From assembly GCF_900177805.1 (NCBI RefSeq), contig NZ_FXAX01000001.1, forward strand, positions 558,001 to 622,000: a stretch of 64,000 nt of DNA. Reading direction: 5' to 3'. Both the position numbers and the translations under genes were made by a program. The DNA is from Fibrobacter sp. UWB13. GTDB taxonomy: Bacteria; Fibrobacterota; Fibrobacteria; Fibrobacterales; Fibrobacteraceae. The notes below the pieces were generated by a model. The model was not told where the DNA came from. It was given only the letters and a program-made list of their open reading frames with translations, and did not search any database. Below, one piece after another: positions 43,830 through 52,820 of the stretch (position 1 is the stretch's first letter; every line of letters starts with the position of its first letter).

Positions 43830-44909
43830 ATGATTAAAAATTTTTTACCCATCACCGCTGTAACCACCCTTGCTTTTATGGCGTGCTCCCCTGATGAATC
43901 ATCCTCTCCTATTGCTCCAATCGCGGAATCGTCATCTTCAATCCAAGGGGTAGAAAATCCAAACTCTGCAAATTCTATCGCAAGTAGCTCTTCAGAATTC
44001 CAAAACAATAGCAGTTCCTCTGTATTCTCAAACCACAGCAGTTCTTCTGTGGCGAAAACGAACGAAAGCTCATCTTCGGTCAACCAGACTTTGTCAAGTT
44101 CAAATGGAAACCAACTTCAGCATTTTACGAAAAACGAATGCTCTGTAACAAAGTTATCCGACAATGTGGTCGTTATGGATTTTACCGTAGCAAATTCGGA
44201 AAGCGTCCAGATGAAAATGACTCTCGTTGGAACTGATGTCGAAATGGACATGGTAACCACTTACGATGCTTTTGTTTCTAATTCCGAAGTTGAACAGACG
44301 TGTGCAGAAGCCAAAGAAAGTGCAGCTGGTTACAATAACGCAAGCGTATTATGTGATGGACATACCATATCGGTCAAGTATATTAATTCTGCCAACGACA
44401 AAAACGCCGATGAAATTGTTGAGTCTTCAAAAGAACTCTGCAAATTGATGAACCTGGTTGAAGTATATGGTTCATCGAGTTCTACAAGTAATCCTTCTTC
44501 CCTATCGAGTTCCTCGTTCCAAGTCCCGGTCAGCAATAAAGAGAAACCAAACGATGCTGTGTGTGAAGTTTTCGTTGACTTGGATACCGCATTTGTGATG
44601 ACCGCAGTTAAACCTGATTCAATCATCATCAATATAAACATGAACTATAATAGAGGTACTTTGGTAATGTCCGAAGTAATGCAATTTGCAGATGCTATTC
44701 CTGAGACCACCATTTCTGAAATTTGCAATCAGGCGAAGGAAGATGCAAGAAAGGATCCTCTGAGTGGAACTGTATATTGTAACGGAAAAAATATTACACA
44801 GTCTCTAACGCTTACGACTGTAAACTCGATTCCAGTAAGTGCTCCGGATTTTATTGCCGACTGCGACGAAATCAACGCTACAGGAATTCTTGTAGAAGAT
44901 GAGGATTAG
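43830..44909 (+). CDS. Poly-serine lipoprotein, divergent partner 2
   Basis: 359 aa from ATG 43830 (AAGAAGGATTTA upstream). Lipoprotein signal MIKNFLPITAVTTLAFMAC. Residues 20-90 are a low-complexity linker with many SSSS runs, a habit of Fibrobacter surface lipoproteins. Two related Cys units follow: ECSVTKLSDNVVVMDFTV... TCAEAKESAAGYNNASVLCDGHTISV and, after a second SSSS linker, VCEVFVDLDTAFVMTAV... ICNQAKEDARKDPLSGTVYCNGKNI. The pattern C-beta-...-C--AK--A--...-C-G matches the divergent neighbour. Function unknown. Confidence 0.85.
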   Translation: MIKNFLPITAVTTLAFMACSPDESSSPIAPIAESSSSIQGVENPNSANSIASSSSEFQNNSSSSVFSNHSSSSVAKTNESSSSVNQTLSSSNGNQLQHFTKNECSVTKLSDNVVVMDFTVANSESVQMKMTLVGTDVEMDMVTTYDAFVSNSEVEQTCAEAKESAAGYNNASVLCDGHTISVKYINSANDKNADEIVESSKELCKLMNLVEVYGSSSSTSNPSSLSSSSFQVPVSNKEKPNDAVCEVFVDLDTAFVMTAVKPDSIIININMNYNRGTLVMSEVMQFADAIPETTISEICNQAKEDARKDPLSGTVYCNGKNITQSLTLTTVNSIPVSAPDFIADCDEINATGILVEDED

Positions 44910-44992
44910 AGGTCAATCGATCATTGTTGTGAATAATTTTTTGTGGCGTAGAGAGCGTAAAATTTTCACACTCTGTAAATAAAAAGCCTTTC

Positions 44993-45007
44993 TTACAATT
45001 CTTGTAA
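44993..45007 (+). promoter_or_regulatory. TTACA-N5-TGTAA activator-site candidate for glnK-amtB
   Basis: TTACA-attct-TGTAA, a perfect inverted repeat centred about 127 bases before the start predicted from the sigma-54 promoter. The same element is upstream of dapF, and with one mismatch upstream of gltB. Confidence 0.6.
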
Positions 45008-45041
45008 ATCTTTCATTTGAGGAAAGTCTCTCCCCTACACT

Positions 45042-45083
45042 GCCCCGCAACCCGCATAGAATAAGGGATTGCGGGCTTTTTTA
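45042..45083 (+). terminator. Terminator of the poly-serine lipoprotein gene
   Basis: GCCC-c-GCAACCC / GGGATTGC-GGGC stem followed by TTTTTTATG. It lies between the activator-site candidate and the glnK promoter. Confidence 0.8.
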
Positions 45084-45100
45084 TGTGTTGGAAAAATTTT

Positions 45101-45116
45101 TGGCACGCATTTTGCA
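45101..45116 (+). promoter_or_regulatory. Sigma-54 promoter of glnK-amtB
   Basis: TGGCACGCATTTTGCA matches TGGCAC-N5-TTGCA in every conserved position, with GG-N10-GC. Transcription should start near 45127, 35 bases before the glnK ATG. Confidence 0.88.
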
Positions 45117-45161
45117 AATACGAGTGCGAACAAAAAGAAACCTCAAAAAAAGGATACCAAC

Positions 45162-45503
45162 ATGAAGCTCGTCACAGCTTACATTCAACCTGAAAAGCTC
45201 AATAGCGTAAAGCAATCGCTATATGAGAACAAGATCTACAAGATGTCTGTCACTAACGTTCTTGGTTGCGGCCAGCAGAAGGGTTACAATCAACGTTTCC
45301 GTGGCGTTGTTACTGAAGTTAATTTGCTCAAGAAAATTTGTCTGAAGATTGCCGTGAATGATGAATTTGTGCAGCCTTGCATCGATGCCATCATCAAGGG
45401 CGCTCGTACGGGTGCCATCGGCGATGGAAAGATTTTCGTCACGTCGCTTGAACAGTGTGTTCGCATCCGCACGGGTGAAACTGGACCGGAAGCGATTGGT
45501 TAA
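45162..45503 (+). CDS. glnK: PII nitrogen regulatory protein
   Basis: 113 aa from ATG 45162 (AAAAAGGATACCAAC upstream). A longer frame from 45069 would run over the sigma-54 promoter. PII signature parts: T-loop [21 protein letters not shown]-loop [11 protein letters not shown] and C-loop RIRTGE. It senses ATP/ADP and 2-oxoglutarate and, paired with amtB, should plug the ammonium channel. By alignment to E. coli GlnB, Tyr46 is Phe and the uridylylated Tyr51 is Thr, so uridylylation at that site is impossible. Located 56 bases before amtB, same transcript. Confidence 0.95.
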   Translation: MKLVTAYIQPEKLNSVKQSLYENKIYKMSVTNVLGCGQQKGYNQRFRGVVTEVNLLKKICLKIAVNDEFVQPCIDAIIKGARTGAIGDGKIFVTSLEQCVRIRTGETGPEAIG

Positions 45504-45559
45504 TTCGGAATCAGGAATTCAGAATTAGAAACTAAAATTTTCAAAAAGGATTTATACAA

Positions 45560-46825
45560 ATGAACGAAGTAGCAACAGTCGCAACCGTCAACGACGCCAT
45601 CTTTATGACGGAAAACATTTGGATCATGATCAGCGCCATGTTGGTGTTCATCATGGGTCTTGGATTTGCATGTGTCGAAGCAGGCCTTGTGCGTGCTAAG
45701 TGCTCTGCAAACGTCGCTTTCAAAAACATCGCTGTGCCGGCAATCGGTATCACGATGTACGCCTTGCTCGGCTTTGGCCTTATGTACCCGGGTACTTTCA
45801 ACGGCATTCTCGGTTTCGCCGGCTTCGGCATTGGCGACTGGGCAAATCCGGCAAACTTCACCGTAGCCTACAACGGACACTTCACTCTGTTCACGGACTG
45901 GCTGTTCCAGGCAATGTTTGCAGCAACCGCCGCAACGATCGTTTCTGGTGCCGTTGCTGAACGTGTGAAGCTCAACTCCTTCCTCGTTTTTACCATCGCT
46001 TACGTGGCTCTCGTCTACCCTGTTGTCGGTAGCTGGACATGGGGCGGCGGCTGGCTCTCCACCTTCGGTGCTCACGGTTTCCACGACCTCGCCGGTTCTA
46101 CCCTCGTCCACTCTGTGGGTGGTTGGGCAGCTCTCGCTGGCGTCATGATTCTCGGACCGCGTATCGGTAAGTATGTCGGTGGCAAGGTTCACGCTATCCC
46201 GGCTCACAACATTCCGCTCGCAACAATCGGTGTGTTCATGCTCTGGTTCGGTTGGTGGGGATTCAACGCCGGTTCTGCTCTCAACGGCGACCCGAAGGCT
46301 ACTAGCTGGATTCTCGTGACCACGAACCTCGCTGCTGTCGCAGGCATCATCACTGCAACGCTCACAAGCTGGATTGTTTCCAAGAAGCCGGACGCCACCA
46401 TGGCTCTCAACGGATGCCTTGCTGGTCTCGTCGCTATCACCGCTGGTGCAGACGTCGTGACCCCGCTTTCTTCCTGGATTATCGGTGCTATCGCTGGTGT
46501 GCTCGTCGTCGGTGCAGTCTTCATGTTCGACCGCTTGCACTTGGATGACCCGGTTGGTGCTCTCTCTGTCCACCTCGTGAACGGTGTCTGGGGTACGCTC
46601 GCTGTCGGTATCTTCGATATCACCGGTGACTACACGCTCGGCACTCAGGCTGTTGGCGTCCTCGCCTACGCTGTCCCGTGCTTCGCTGCCGCAAGCCTCA
46701 TCTTCTTCATCATCAAGAAGACCATGGGCCTCCGCGTGACTGAAAAGCAAGAACTTCGCGGCCTTGACCAAGCTGAACATGGTCAAGAAGCTTACAGCGG
46801 ATTCCAAATCTTCAGCAACATGTAA
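45560..46825 (+). CDS. amtB: Ammonium transporter AmtB
   Basis: 421 aa with about 11 membrane helices. Brings ammonium across the inner membrane. Amt features: ISAMLVFIMGLGFACVEAGLVR, the FQAMFAATAATIVSGAVAERVK helix, the twin pore His residues (STLVHSVGGWAAL and ALSVHLVNGVWGTLA), and the GWWGFNAGSAL segment. The cytoplasmic C-terminus (GLRVTEKQELRGLDQAEHG) is the region that meets PII. AAAAAGGATTTATACAA precedes the ATG. Co-transcribed with glnK from a sigma-54 promoter. Heptamer repeats and a terminator follow. Confidence 0.97.
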   Translation: MNEVATVATVNDAIFMTENIWIMISAMLVFIMGLGFACVEAGLVRAKCSANVAFKNIAVPAIGITMYALLGFGLMYPGTFNGILGFAGFGIGDWANPANFTVAYNGHFTLFTDWLFQAMFAATAATIVSGAVAERVKLNSFLVFTIAYVALVYPVVGSWTWGGGWLSTFGAHGFHDLAGSTLVHSVGGWAALAGVMILGPRIGKYVGGKVHAIPAHNIPLATIGVFMLWFGWWGFNAGSALNGDPKATSWILVTTNLAAVAGIITATLTSWIVSKKPDATMALNGCLAGLVAITAGADVVTPLSSWIIGAIAGVLVVGAVFMFDRLHLDDPVGALSVHLVNGVWGTLAVGIFDITGDYTLGTQAVGVLAYAVPCFAAASLIFFIIKKTMGLRVTEKQELRGLDQAEHGQEAYSGFQIFSNM

Positions 46826-46829
46826 TTTG

Positions 46830-46922
46830 GCACTTAGTTATTAGTCAATAGTTATTAGTTAAAAAACTTACTGAAGTTTCCAAGCCTTAAACTAACGACC
46901 AACAACCAATAACTAACAACTA
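46830..46922. repeat. Inverted heptamer-type repeat element
   Basis: Left TTAGTTATTAGTCAATAGTT units, right complementary CTAACGACCAACAACCAATA units, separated by about 30 bases. AATTTGGCAC at the left edge recalls the loop of the copies at 16510 and 21805. Confidence 0.7.
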
Positions 46923-46948
46923 CAAAAAGTATCTCTGTTGACTAAAGT

Positions 46949-46976
46949 ACCCCGGAACGAATGTTCCGGGGTTTTA
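46949..46976 (+). terminator. Terminator of glnK-amtB
   Basis: CCCCGGAAC-gaat-GTTCCGGGG followed by TTTTACG. Confidence 0.88.
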
Positions 46977-47013
46977 CGTTTGTGCGTAGCGACTATTTTT
47001 CGATTTTGTGCTA

Positions 47014-47039
47014 CAAAAAAAGCCGCACGAGGCGGCTTG
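47014..47039 (-). terminator. Terminator of nadE
   Basis: On the minus strand AAGCCGCC-tcg-tGCGGCTT runs into TTTTTTGTAG. Confidence 0.85.
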
Positions 47040-47069
47040 GAAATGTTCGTTTGGTGAATTCCGCGCGGC

Positions 47070-49130
47070 TCAGAGATTCTCGATTTCCTTGAGCCAGTCG
47101 GCAGAAGAGGCATCGCAGGGCATTCGCCAATCGGCTCGCGGAGAGAGCGAAATCGTTCCGACCTTTGGACCGTCCGGGATGCAACTGCGCTTGAATTGCT
47201 GAGCAAAGAAGCGTTTCAAGAAGAGCTTAAGAACGCGAACGAGTTCGTCACGCGGGTATTTCGCTTCAATTGCGGAGCCATCCTCGCCCACTTTGGCCCC
47301 AAAAGCTTTCTCGGCCAAGTAAAGCAATTTGCGTGGTTCTGCACCATATTTTGTAAAATGATACAGATAGAAATCGTGAATTTCATAAGCCCCGAGAATG
47401 GACTCCGTTTTTTGGGCGATTTGTCCGTTGCTATCGGCGGGCAAGAGCTCTGGTGAAACAGGCGTATCCAAGATGTCGCGGAGAACATCGGCGAGGGCTT
47501 TCGCGGAATCCTTGGAATTTGTCGCACGCACCCCCATCAATTCCAGCACATGATCGGCGTACCATGCGACAACGTGGCGCACGAGCGTCTTTGGAATATC
47601 GCAGTTCACGGCATACATGGACATATGATCGGCGTTATACGTGCTCCAACCAAGAGCGATTTCGGAAAGGTCGCCCGTTCCAACGACAATGCCGCCTTCT
47701 TTATTTGCCAAGTTCATCAAAATCTTGGTACGTTCGCGAGCCTGTACGTTTTCGTACGTCACGTCAAGCTTTGCAGCATCGTGACCGATGTCTTTGAAAT
47801 GCTGCAAGCAAGAGGGCTTGATGTCGATTGTTCGGAGTTCAACGCCCAAGAGCTCCGCCATTGCAACAGCGTTATTTTTTGTGCGTTTGGTCGTTCCGAA
47901 TCCAGGCATTGTAGTCACGAGAATTTCGTTCAGCGGTCGATTCAGCAACTTGAATGTTTCAACAACGACTAGCAATGCAAGCGTTGAATCAAGACCTCCA
48001 CTGAGCCCGAGAACCGCACGTTTGGCATACGACGATTCCAGACGTTTGGCGAGTCCTGCGCATTGGATGTTGAAAATCTCGCGGCAGTTAGAATCGCGAT
48101 GAGCAATGTCGCTTGGAACAAACGGCATCGGCGCAATGTAGCGGTATTTAAGACCTTCCGTGGGCTTTTTAGAATCATTCGCAACAACGGGAAGTGATGC
48201 AAAATTTGCAGCCTTTGCAAAATATTCTGTGGAATCAAAATCTTGGAAGCTCCCCTCGCTTAAGCGCTGGGCATTCAAACGCTGTACATCGATATCGGCA
48301 AAAACGATTTCACTTTTGCGACTGTAATTTTTGCGTTCGGCGAGCATGGAGCCGTTTTCGGCAATCATCAAATGGCCGCTAAAGACCATGTCGGTCGTGG
48401 ATTCATGAACGCCGGCAGATGCATAAACGTATGCCGCCATGCAGCGCGCAGACTGATTCATCACGAGATTGCGACGGTAATCGCCCTTCCCTACTAGCGC
48501 ATCGCTTGCAGACAAATTTAAAATCACATTTGCGCCAGCCAAAGCAAGTTTACCGCTAGGCGGAGCCGCTGTCCACAAGTCTTCGCAAAGTTCCACGCCG
48601 ATGCGTATTTCTTCGCTACCGTTTACCGTAAAGAAGTTTGTTATCGGCACCTCGCCCACGCCATCAAATGAATACGTGAGCGGAGCTTTCCCATAACCGC
48701 CGATTTTAGCACAGTTTGCGCTTAGCAAATCGCGACCGCTATTGAAATGGCGCTTTTCGTAAAATTCACGCTGGTTCGGTAGGTGAATCTTTGGTGTAAT
48801 GCCAATGATCTTTCCGCGTTGCAAAAGGGCAGCGCAATTATAGAGCTTACCGAACATTCGGAGCGGAAGCCCCACAGCGACAATCATGTCGGAACCATCA
48901 AATGCCTTTGCAATTTTTAAAAGCGATGCAAGTGATTTCTTCAGCAAAAGTTCTTGATGGAACAAATCACTACAGGTGTAACCCGTAATGCAGAACTCAG
49001 GGAAAACAACAACTGCGGCCCCTTCGTTTTTGGCGAGGAGACCGCAGCGTATTATTTCATCAGTATTGAATTCCGTATCCGCAACTTTCAAAGTTGGACA
49101 CACAGAAGTGATTCTGTAAAAACCGAACAT
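47070..49130 (-). CDS. nadE: Glutamine-dependent NAD+ synthetase
   Basis: 686 aa, the long two-domain type. The N-terminal nitrilase-like glutaminase (about 1-300) releases ammonia from glutamine: catalytic set Glu in VVFPEFCITGYTCSDLF, Lys in TPKIHLPNQREFYEKRHF and Cys in RIGVELCEDLWTAAPPSG. The C-terminal synthetase (from about 345) amidates nicotinate adenine dinucleotide: ATP loop GLSGGLDSTLALLVVVETF, then GTGDLSEIALGWSTYNADHMSMY. The gene starts two bases after the stop of the sigma-54 activator gene, so both are probably one transcript. Using glutamine links it to nitrogen status. Confidence 0.97.
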   Translation of the reverse strand: MFGFYRITSVCPTLKVADTEFNTDEIIRCGLLAKNEGAAVVVFPEFCITGYTCSDLFHQELLLKKSLASLLKIAKAFDGSDMIVAVGLPLRMFGKLYNCAALLQRGKIIGITPKIHLPNQREFYEKRHFNSGRDLLSANCAKIGGYGKAPLTYSFDGVGEVPITNFFTVNGSEEIRIGVELCEDLWTAAPPSGKLALAGANVILNLSASDALVGKGDYRRNLVMNQSARCMAAYVYASAGVHESTTDMVFSGHLMIAENGSMLAERKNYSRKSEIVFADIDVQRLNAQRLSEGSFQDFDSTEYFAKAANFASLPVVANDSKKPTEGLKYRYIAPMPFVPSDIAHRDSNCREIFNIQCAGLAKRLESSYAKRAVLGLSGGLDSTLALLVVVETFKLLNRPLNEILVTTMPGFGTTKRTKNNAVAMAELLGVELRTIDIKPSCLQHFKDIGHDAAKLDVTYENVQARERTKILMNLANKEGGIVVGTGDLSEIALGWSTYNADHMSMYAVNCDIPKTLVRHVVAWYADHVLELMGVRATNSKDSAKALADVLRDILDTPVSPELLPADSNGQIAQKTESILGAYEIHDFYLYHFTKYGAEPRKLLYLAEKAFGAKVGEDGSAIEAKYPRDELVRVLKLFLKRFFAQQFKRSCIPDGPKVGTISLSPRADWRMPCDASSADWLKEIENL

Positions 49131-49131
49131 T

Positions 49132-50646
49132 TTATTTTGTAATCAATCCTAGTTTGTTCATTCGATAATTCATCATTCGCGGAGAAATGCCAAGTTCGCG
49201 GCCCGCTGCCGAAATATTACCGTCGTTGCGCTTGATAGCTTCTGTGATCAATTCCTTTTCGTAATTGCACATCATCACGTCAAGCGGAGCGTGATCGGTA
49301 ATAATCTTTCCGGTACCCGTGCTTAAGCTAGTCTGCAATGAAGGTGGAAGATTGTAGCTATGGATGCAATCGTCTGTCGCCGTAAGCACAGCGCGTTCAA
49401 TGCAGTTTTCAAGTTCACGGACGTTACCCGGCCAATGATAACTCATCAAAAGGTTAATTGCTGTTGTGGACAAGCGAACAATCTTTTTGCCGTACCTGAG
49501 ATTCATCTTTTCAATGAAATGCTCGGCAAGCAAAATAATGTCGCTCTGGCGCTTTGCCAAATCCGGCATCGCAATCGGGAAAATATTCAAGCGGTAGAAC
49601 AAGTCTTCGCGGAAGAGCTTCTTTTCCATGAGTTCTTCGAGGTTGCGGCTTGTGGCCGCCAAGAAGCGAACATCGGAATGGAGTTCTTCATTGCTGCCGA
49701 CTCGACTGAACGTGCGTTCTTGCAAAAAGCGCAGCAGCTTGACTTGGGTCTGCATCGTTAAATCGCCAATTTCGTCGAGGAAGAGCGTTCCGCCATCGGC
49801 AATTTCTGCACGACCCTTGCGCATGTTAATGGCTCCTGTGAATGCGCCTTTTTCGTGACCGAAAAGTTCGCTTTCCACAAGATTCTCTGGGAGGGCTGCG
49901 CAGTTAAGCGTTACAAACGGCTTGTCTTTACGAGATGAAAGCTGCACAATTGCACGAGCGATCATCTCTTTACCTGTACCGCTACCACCGCGAATAAGCA
50001 CGGTCGCATCCGACGGAGCGACTTGACGCACTTGTTCGTACACAATCTGCATTTCGCGGCAGTTGCCAACAAGTTCACTCGGCTTACCGCTGAGCATGTC
50101 ACGCAGCTTCTGGTTTTCGTCAATCAAGGACTGGCGTTCCACAAGCATTGTCTGGCATTCGCTAGCGGCATCACCCGTGATGTTCGCGATGATTTCCAAA
50201 AGTGCGACATCGCGGTCCAGATCCGTCGTCACATCGACAGGACGGTCAACTGAAAGCGTTCCGATAATTTGTTCATCGTGAATCAAAGGAACGCAGATAA
50301 ATGCGACCTGGCTATCGTAATTGCGAGCGCCTGTGCGGTTCAAGAATCGAGAATCCTTGCGCAAATCGGGAATCACGTGGCTGCGGCCTGTTTCTGCCAC
50401 ATGACCTGTGATGCCCTCGCCCACCTGATATTGGCCTAGGCGCTTTTTCTTTTCATCAAGTCCATGCGATGCTTCAATTTTCAAGGTATTACCGAACAGC
50501 AAAGTAAACGTGCCGTTCAGCATTCCCATGTCGGTATCCAAAATGGTGAGCACATTATCCAAGAGCTTTTCAACATTTCTCTCGTGGATGATGATTGTAC
50601 TGATCTTTTGAACGACCGCGATTTCTGAACCTATTGGTTGTTTCAT
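49132..50646 (-). CDS. Sigma-54-dependent activator, NifA type (GAF-AAA-Fis)
   Basis: 504 aa. N-terminal GAF domain (about 20-165, LLDNVLTILDTDMGMLNGTFTLLF... YQVGEGITGHVAETGRSHVIPDL... AFICVPLIHDEQIIGTLSVDRP). AAA+ domain with Walker A RGGSGTGKEMIARAI, the sigma-54 contact loop GAFTGA, Walker B GGTLFLDEIGDL, and the sensor segments RFLAATSRNLEELM and FREDLFYRLNIFPI. C-terminal Fis helix-turn-helix (NDGNISAAGRELGISPRMMNYRMNKLGL). The domain order is that of NifA/NorR-like activators, with a small-molecule GAF sensor in place of a phosphorylated receiver. It sits between dapL and nadE in a block where three units have sigma-54 promoters, so it is the prime candidate to activate them. Confidence 0.95.
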   Translation of the reverse strand: MKQPIGSEIAVVQKISTIIIHERNVEKLLDNVLTILDTDMGMLNGTFTLLFGNTLKIEASHGLDEKKKRLGQYQVGEGITGHVAETGRSHVIPDLRKDSRFLNRTGARNYDSQVAFICVPLIHDEQIIGTLSVDRPVDVTTDLDRDVALLEIIANITGDAASECQTMLVERQSLIDENQKLRDMLSGKPSELVGNCREMQIVYEQVRQVAPSDATVLIRGGSGTGKEMIARAIVQLSSRKDKPFVTLNCAALPENLVESELFGHEKGAFTGAINMRKGRAEIADGGTLFLDEIGDLTMQTQVKLLRFLQERTFSRVGSNEELHSDVRFLAATSRNLEELMEKKLFREDLFYRLNIFPIAMPDLAKRQSDIILLAEHFIEKMNLRYGKKIVRLSTTAINLLMSYHWPGNVRELENCIERAVLTATDDCIHSYNLPPSLQTSLSTGTGKIITDHAPLDVMMCNYEKELITEAIKRNDGNISAAGRELGISPRMMNYRMNKLGLITK

Positions 50647-50712
50647 AATTTGTAAAATAGTAAATGATTGTTATATACTAAAGGGCTTTGACCAATAACT
50701 AATGACTTCGTT

Positions 50713-51921
50713 TTACAACTTTTCCCTAATGCGCTTGAGGGCAACTGCAGTCTGATCTGGGTCGCCAAAAGCGGTCAGGCGGAAATAGCCTTCACCGCAC
50801 GGGCCAAAACCACTACCCGGCGTGCCGACAACTTCGCACGTGGCAAGCAAGCGGTCAAAGAAGTCAAACGATTTTTCGCCTTCAGGCAATTTCCACCAAA
50901 TATAAGGAGCGTGTTCGCCACCGAAAACGGTATAACCGCATTCCGTCAATTCCTTACGGATTCTTGCAGCTGTATCCATATAACCGCTAATGACGGCCTT
51001 TGTCTGTTCCCAGCCTTCCGGTGTGTAAATAGCTTCTGCAGCGCGCTGTGTCACGTAGCTCACGCCATTGAATTTAGTGCACTGGCGGCGGTTCCACATG
51101 GCACGGAGCTTTTCAAGTTCGTGCGGGACAATTGTGTATGCGCAACGAACGCCCGTGAATCCGGCGGTCTTACTGAAGCTGCGGAATTCAATGGCGCAAG
51201 TGCGAGCGCCCGGAATTTCGTAAATGGAGTGCGGGAGCTTTTCGTCGCGGATGTAGCAGTTGTATGCACCATCGAACAAAATAATTGCACCAGTTTCGTT
51301 GGCGTAATCCACAAACTTCTGGAGCGTTTCACGAGTGAGCACCGTACCGGTCGGGTTGTTCGGGCTGCAAAGATAAATCAATTGGACGGGATTCTTGGGC
51401 AAGTCAGGCTGGAAGTTGTTTTCAGCTGTTGAAGCGAGGTATGTCACTTCGGAGAAATGACCGTCATCCTGAAGAACTCCCGTACGGCCTGCCATCACGT
51501 TGCTATCGAGATACACGGGGTAAACCGGGTCCGGGATTGCAATTTTGGCGTCAGCCGAGAAGAGTTCCTGGATATTAGCGACATCGCACTTGGAACCATC
51601 GCTCACGAACACATCGTTCGGATCCATTTCAATGCCGCGCGGGGTGTATTCGCCACGGATAATGGCTTCACGGAGGAAATCATAACCTTGTTCTGGACCG
51701 TAACCGCGGAACGTCCACTTGACACCCATTTCGTTTACAGCCTTGTGCATGGCTTCGATCACAGCGGGGATAATCGGAGAAGTCACATCGCCAATGCCCA
51801 AGCGGATGATGTCTGCATTTTCGTGGGTGCCCTGGTATTCCTTGATTTTCTTGGCAATTGTTGAAAAAAGGTAACTGCCAGGAAGACGATCGTAGTACGG
51901 ATTGATGATTGAATTGTTCAT
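50713..51921 (-). CDS. dapL: LL-diaminopimelate aminotransferase
   Basis: 402 aa. PLP enzyme that turns tetrahydrodipicolinate into LL-diaminopimelate in one step with glutamate as donor, bypassing the succinyl or acetyl route. Matches DapL in NPYYDRLPGSYLFSTIAKKI, RLGIGDVTSPIIPAVIEAM, GYGPEQGYDFLREAI, LCSPNNPTGTVLTRE and the PLP lysine in RSFSKTAGFTGVRCAY. It follows dapF by 55 bases on the same strand and feeds that enzyme its substrate. Expected to share the sigma-54 promoter of dapF. Confidence 0.96.
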   Translation of the reverse strand: MNNSIINPYYDRLPGSYLFSTIAKKIKEYQGTHENADIIRLGIGDVTSPIIPAVIEAMHKAVNEMGVKWTFRGYGPEQGYDFLREAIIRGEYTPRGIEMDPNDVFVSDGSKCDVANIQELFSADAKIAIPDPVYPVYLDSNVMAGRTGVLQDDGHFSEVTYLASTAENNFQPDLPKNPVQLIYLCSPNNPTGTVLTRETLQKFVDYANETGAIILFDGAYNCYIRDEKLPHSIYEIPGARTCAIEFRSFSKTAGFTGVRCAYTIVPHELEKLRAMWNRRQCTKFNGVSYVTQRAAEAIYTPEGWEQTKAVISGYMDTAARIRKELTECGYTVFGGEHAPYIWWKLPEGEKSFDFFDRLLATCEVVGTPGSGFGPCGEGYFRLTAFGDPDQTAVALKRIREKL

Positions 51922-51976
51922 TTTTAAGTATTCGGTTTTAGGTAATAGGTTTTAGGAGCTCACTCGTTTAAACGAT

Positions 51977-52783
51977 TTAGATTTCGCCCTTGAAGACTTC
52001 TTTTGCGGGGCCGGTCATAAAGACGGGGCCGCCTTCTTCGTGCTTGATGTGAAGCGTTCCGCCATCCAAGACAACGTCTGCTTCGAGACCGATGCGACCC
52101 GTGCGCTGGGCGGCAACAAGCGTTGCGCAGCTTCCGGTTCCACAAGCCATCGTCACGCCACAACCGCGTTCCCAGACGCGCATGCGGATCGTATTTTCGT
52201 TGATCACTTGTGCAAATTCGATGTTGCAACGGTCAGGGAAAATCTTGTCTACTTCGAGGATGCTTCCCCAATTTTCAAGCTGGATTTTTTCGATGTTGTC
52301 TACGAAGATGACGGTATGCGGGTTGCCCATAGAAACTGTTACGCCCGTAAAATCAAAAGTGTCTGCCGTAAGCTTGATTGTTCCCATGAATTCGCGCGGG
52401 AGGCCCATATTTACACAAACACGGCCATCCGGCAGAACGGATGGCTTTACAAGACCGCTTTTGGTGTGCAAGACAAAATTGCAATCATCGCTAAGACCGC
52501 GACTTTGGATAAACTTCGCAACACAACGCGTGGCGTTTCCGCACATGGCGGCTTCGGAACCGTCTGCGTTGAAGATGCGCATTTCAAATTCGTTACTTTT
52601 TACATTTTCGTTTATCGGAGTCACGACAACTACCCCATCAGCGCCAATGCCAAAGCGTCTATCGCAAAGTTCAATTACACGCTGTTCCAGAGCCTTGCCC
52701 GGAGTCATGTCGAAAGACTCACCAGGTTCGACGAGAACGAAGTCGTTGCCGAGACCAGTCCATTTTGAAAATTTTAAAGACAT
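51977..52783 (-). CDS. dapF: Diaminopimelate epimerase
   Basis: 268 aa. Converts LL- to meso-diaminopimelate for lysine and peptidoglycan. The two catalytic Cys are in MCGNATRCVAKF (near residue 80) and MACGTGSCATLVAA (near residue 223). Begins FSKWTGLGNDFVLVE, as expected. The common CGNG(I/L)RC is CGNATRC here, a mild change that leaves Cys in place. AAAGGATTACATTTT is the ribosome site. A sigma-54 promoter and two inverted-repeat activator-site candidates lie upstream; dapL follows. Confidence 0.96.
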   Translation of the reverse strand: MSLKFSKWTGLGNDFVLVEPGESFDMTPGKALEQRVIELCDRRFGIGADGVVVVTPINENVKSNEFEMRIFNADGSEAAMCGNATRCVAKFIQSRGLSDDCNFVLHTKSGLVKPSVLPDGRVCVNMGLPREFMGTIKLTADTFDFTGVTVSMGNPHTVIFVDNIEKIQLENWGSILEVDKIFPDRCNIEFAQVINENTIRMRVWERGCGVTMACGTGSCATLVAAQRTGRIGLEADVVLDGGTLHIKHEEGGPVFMTGPAKEVFKGEI

Positions 52784-52820
52784 AAAATGTAATCCTTTTT
52801 ACGCTATTCGCGCTCTATAG

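Noticed and set aside
45069-45161. Longer PII protein starting at 45069
   Set aside because: The extension overlaps the sigma-54 promoter; PII proteins start with the strand KLVTAYI.
46829-46850. TTTGGCAC after amtB as another sigma-54 promoter
   Set aside because: No TTGC follows at the required distance, and it lies inside a heptamer repeat element.
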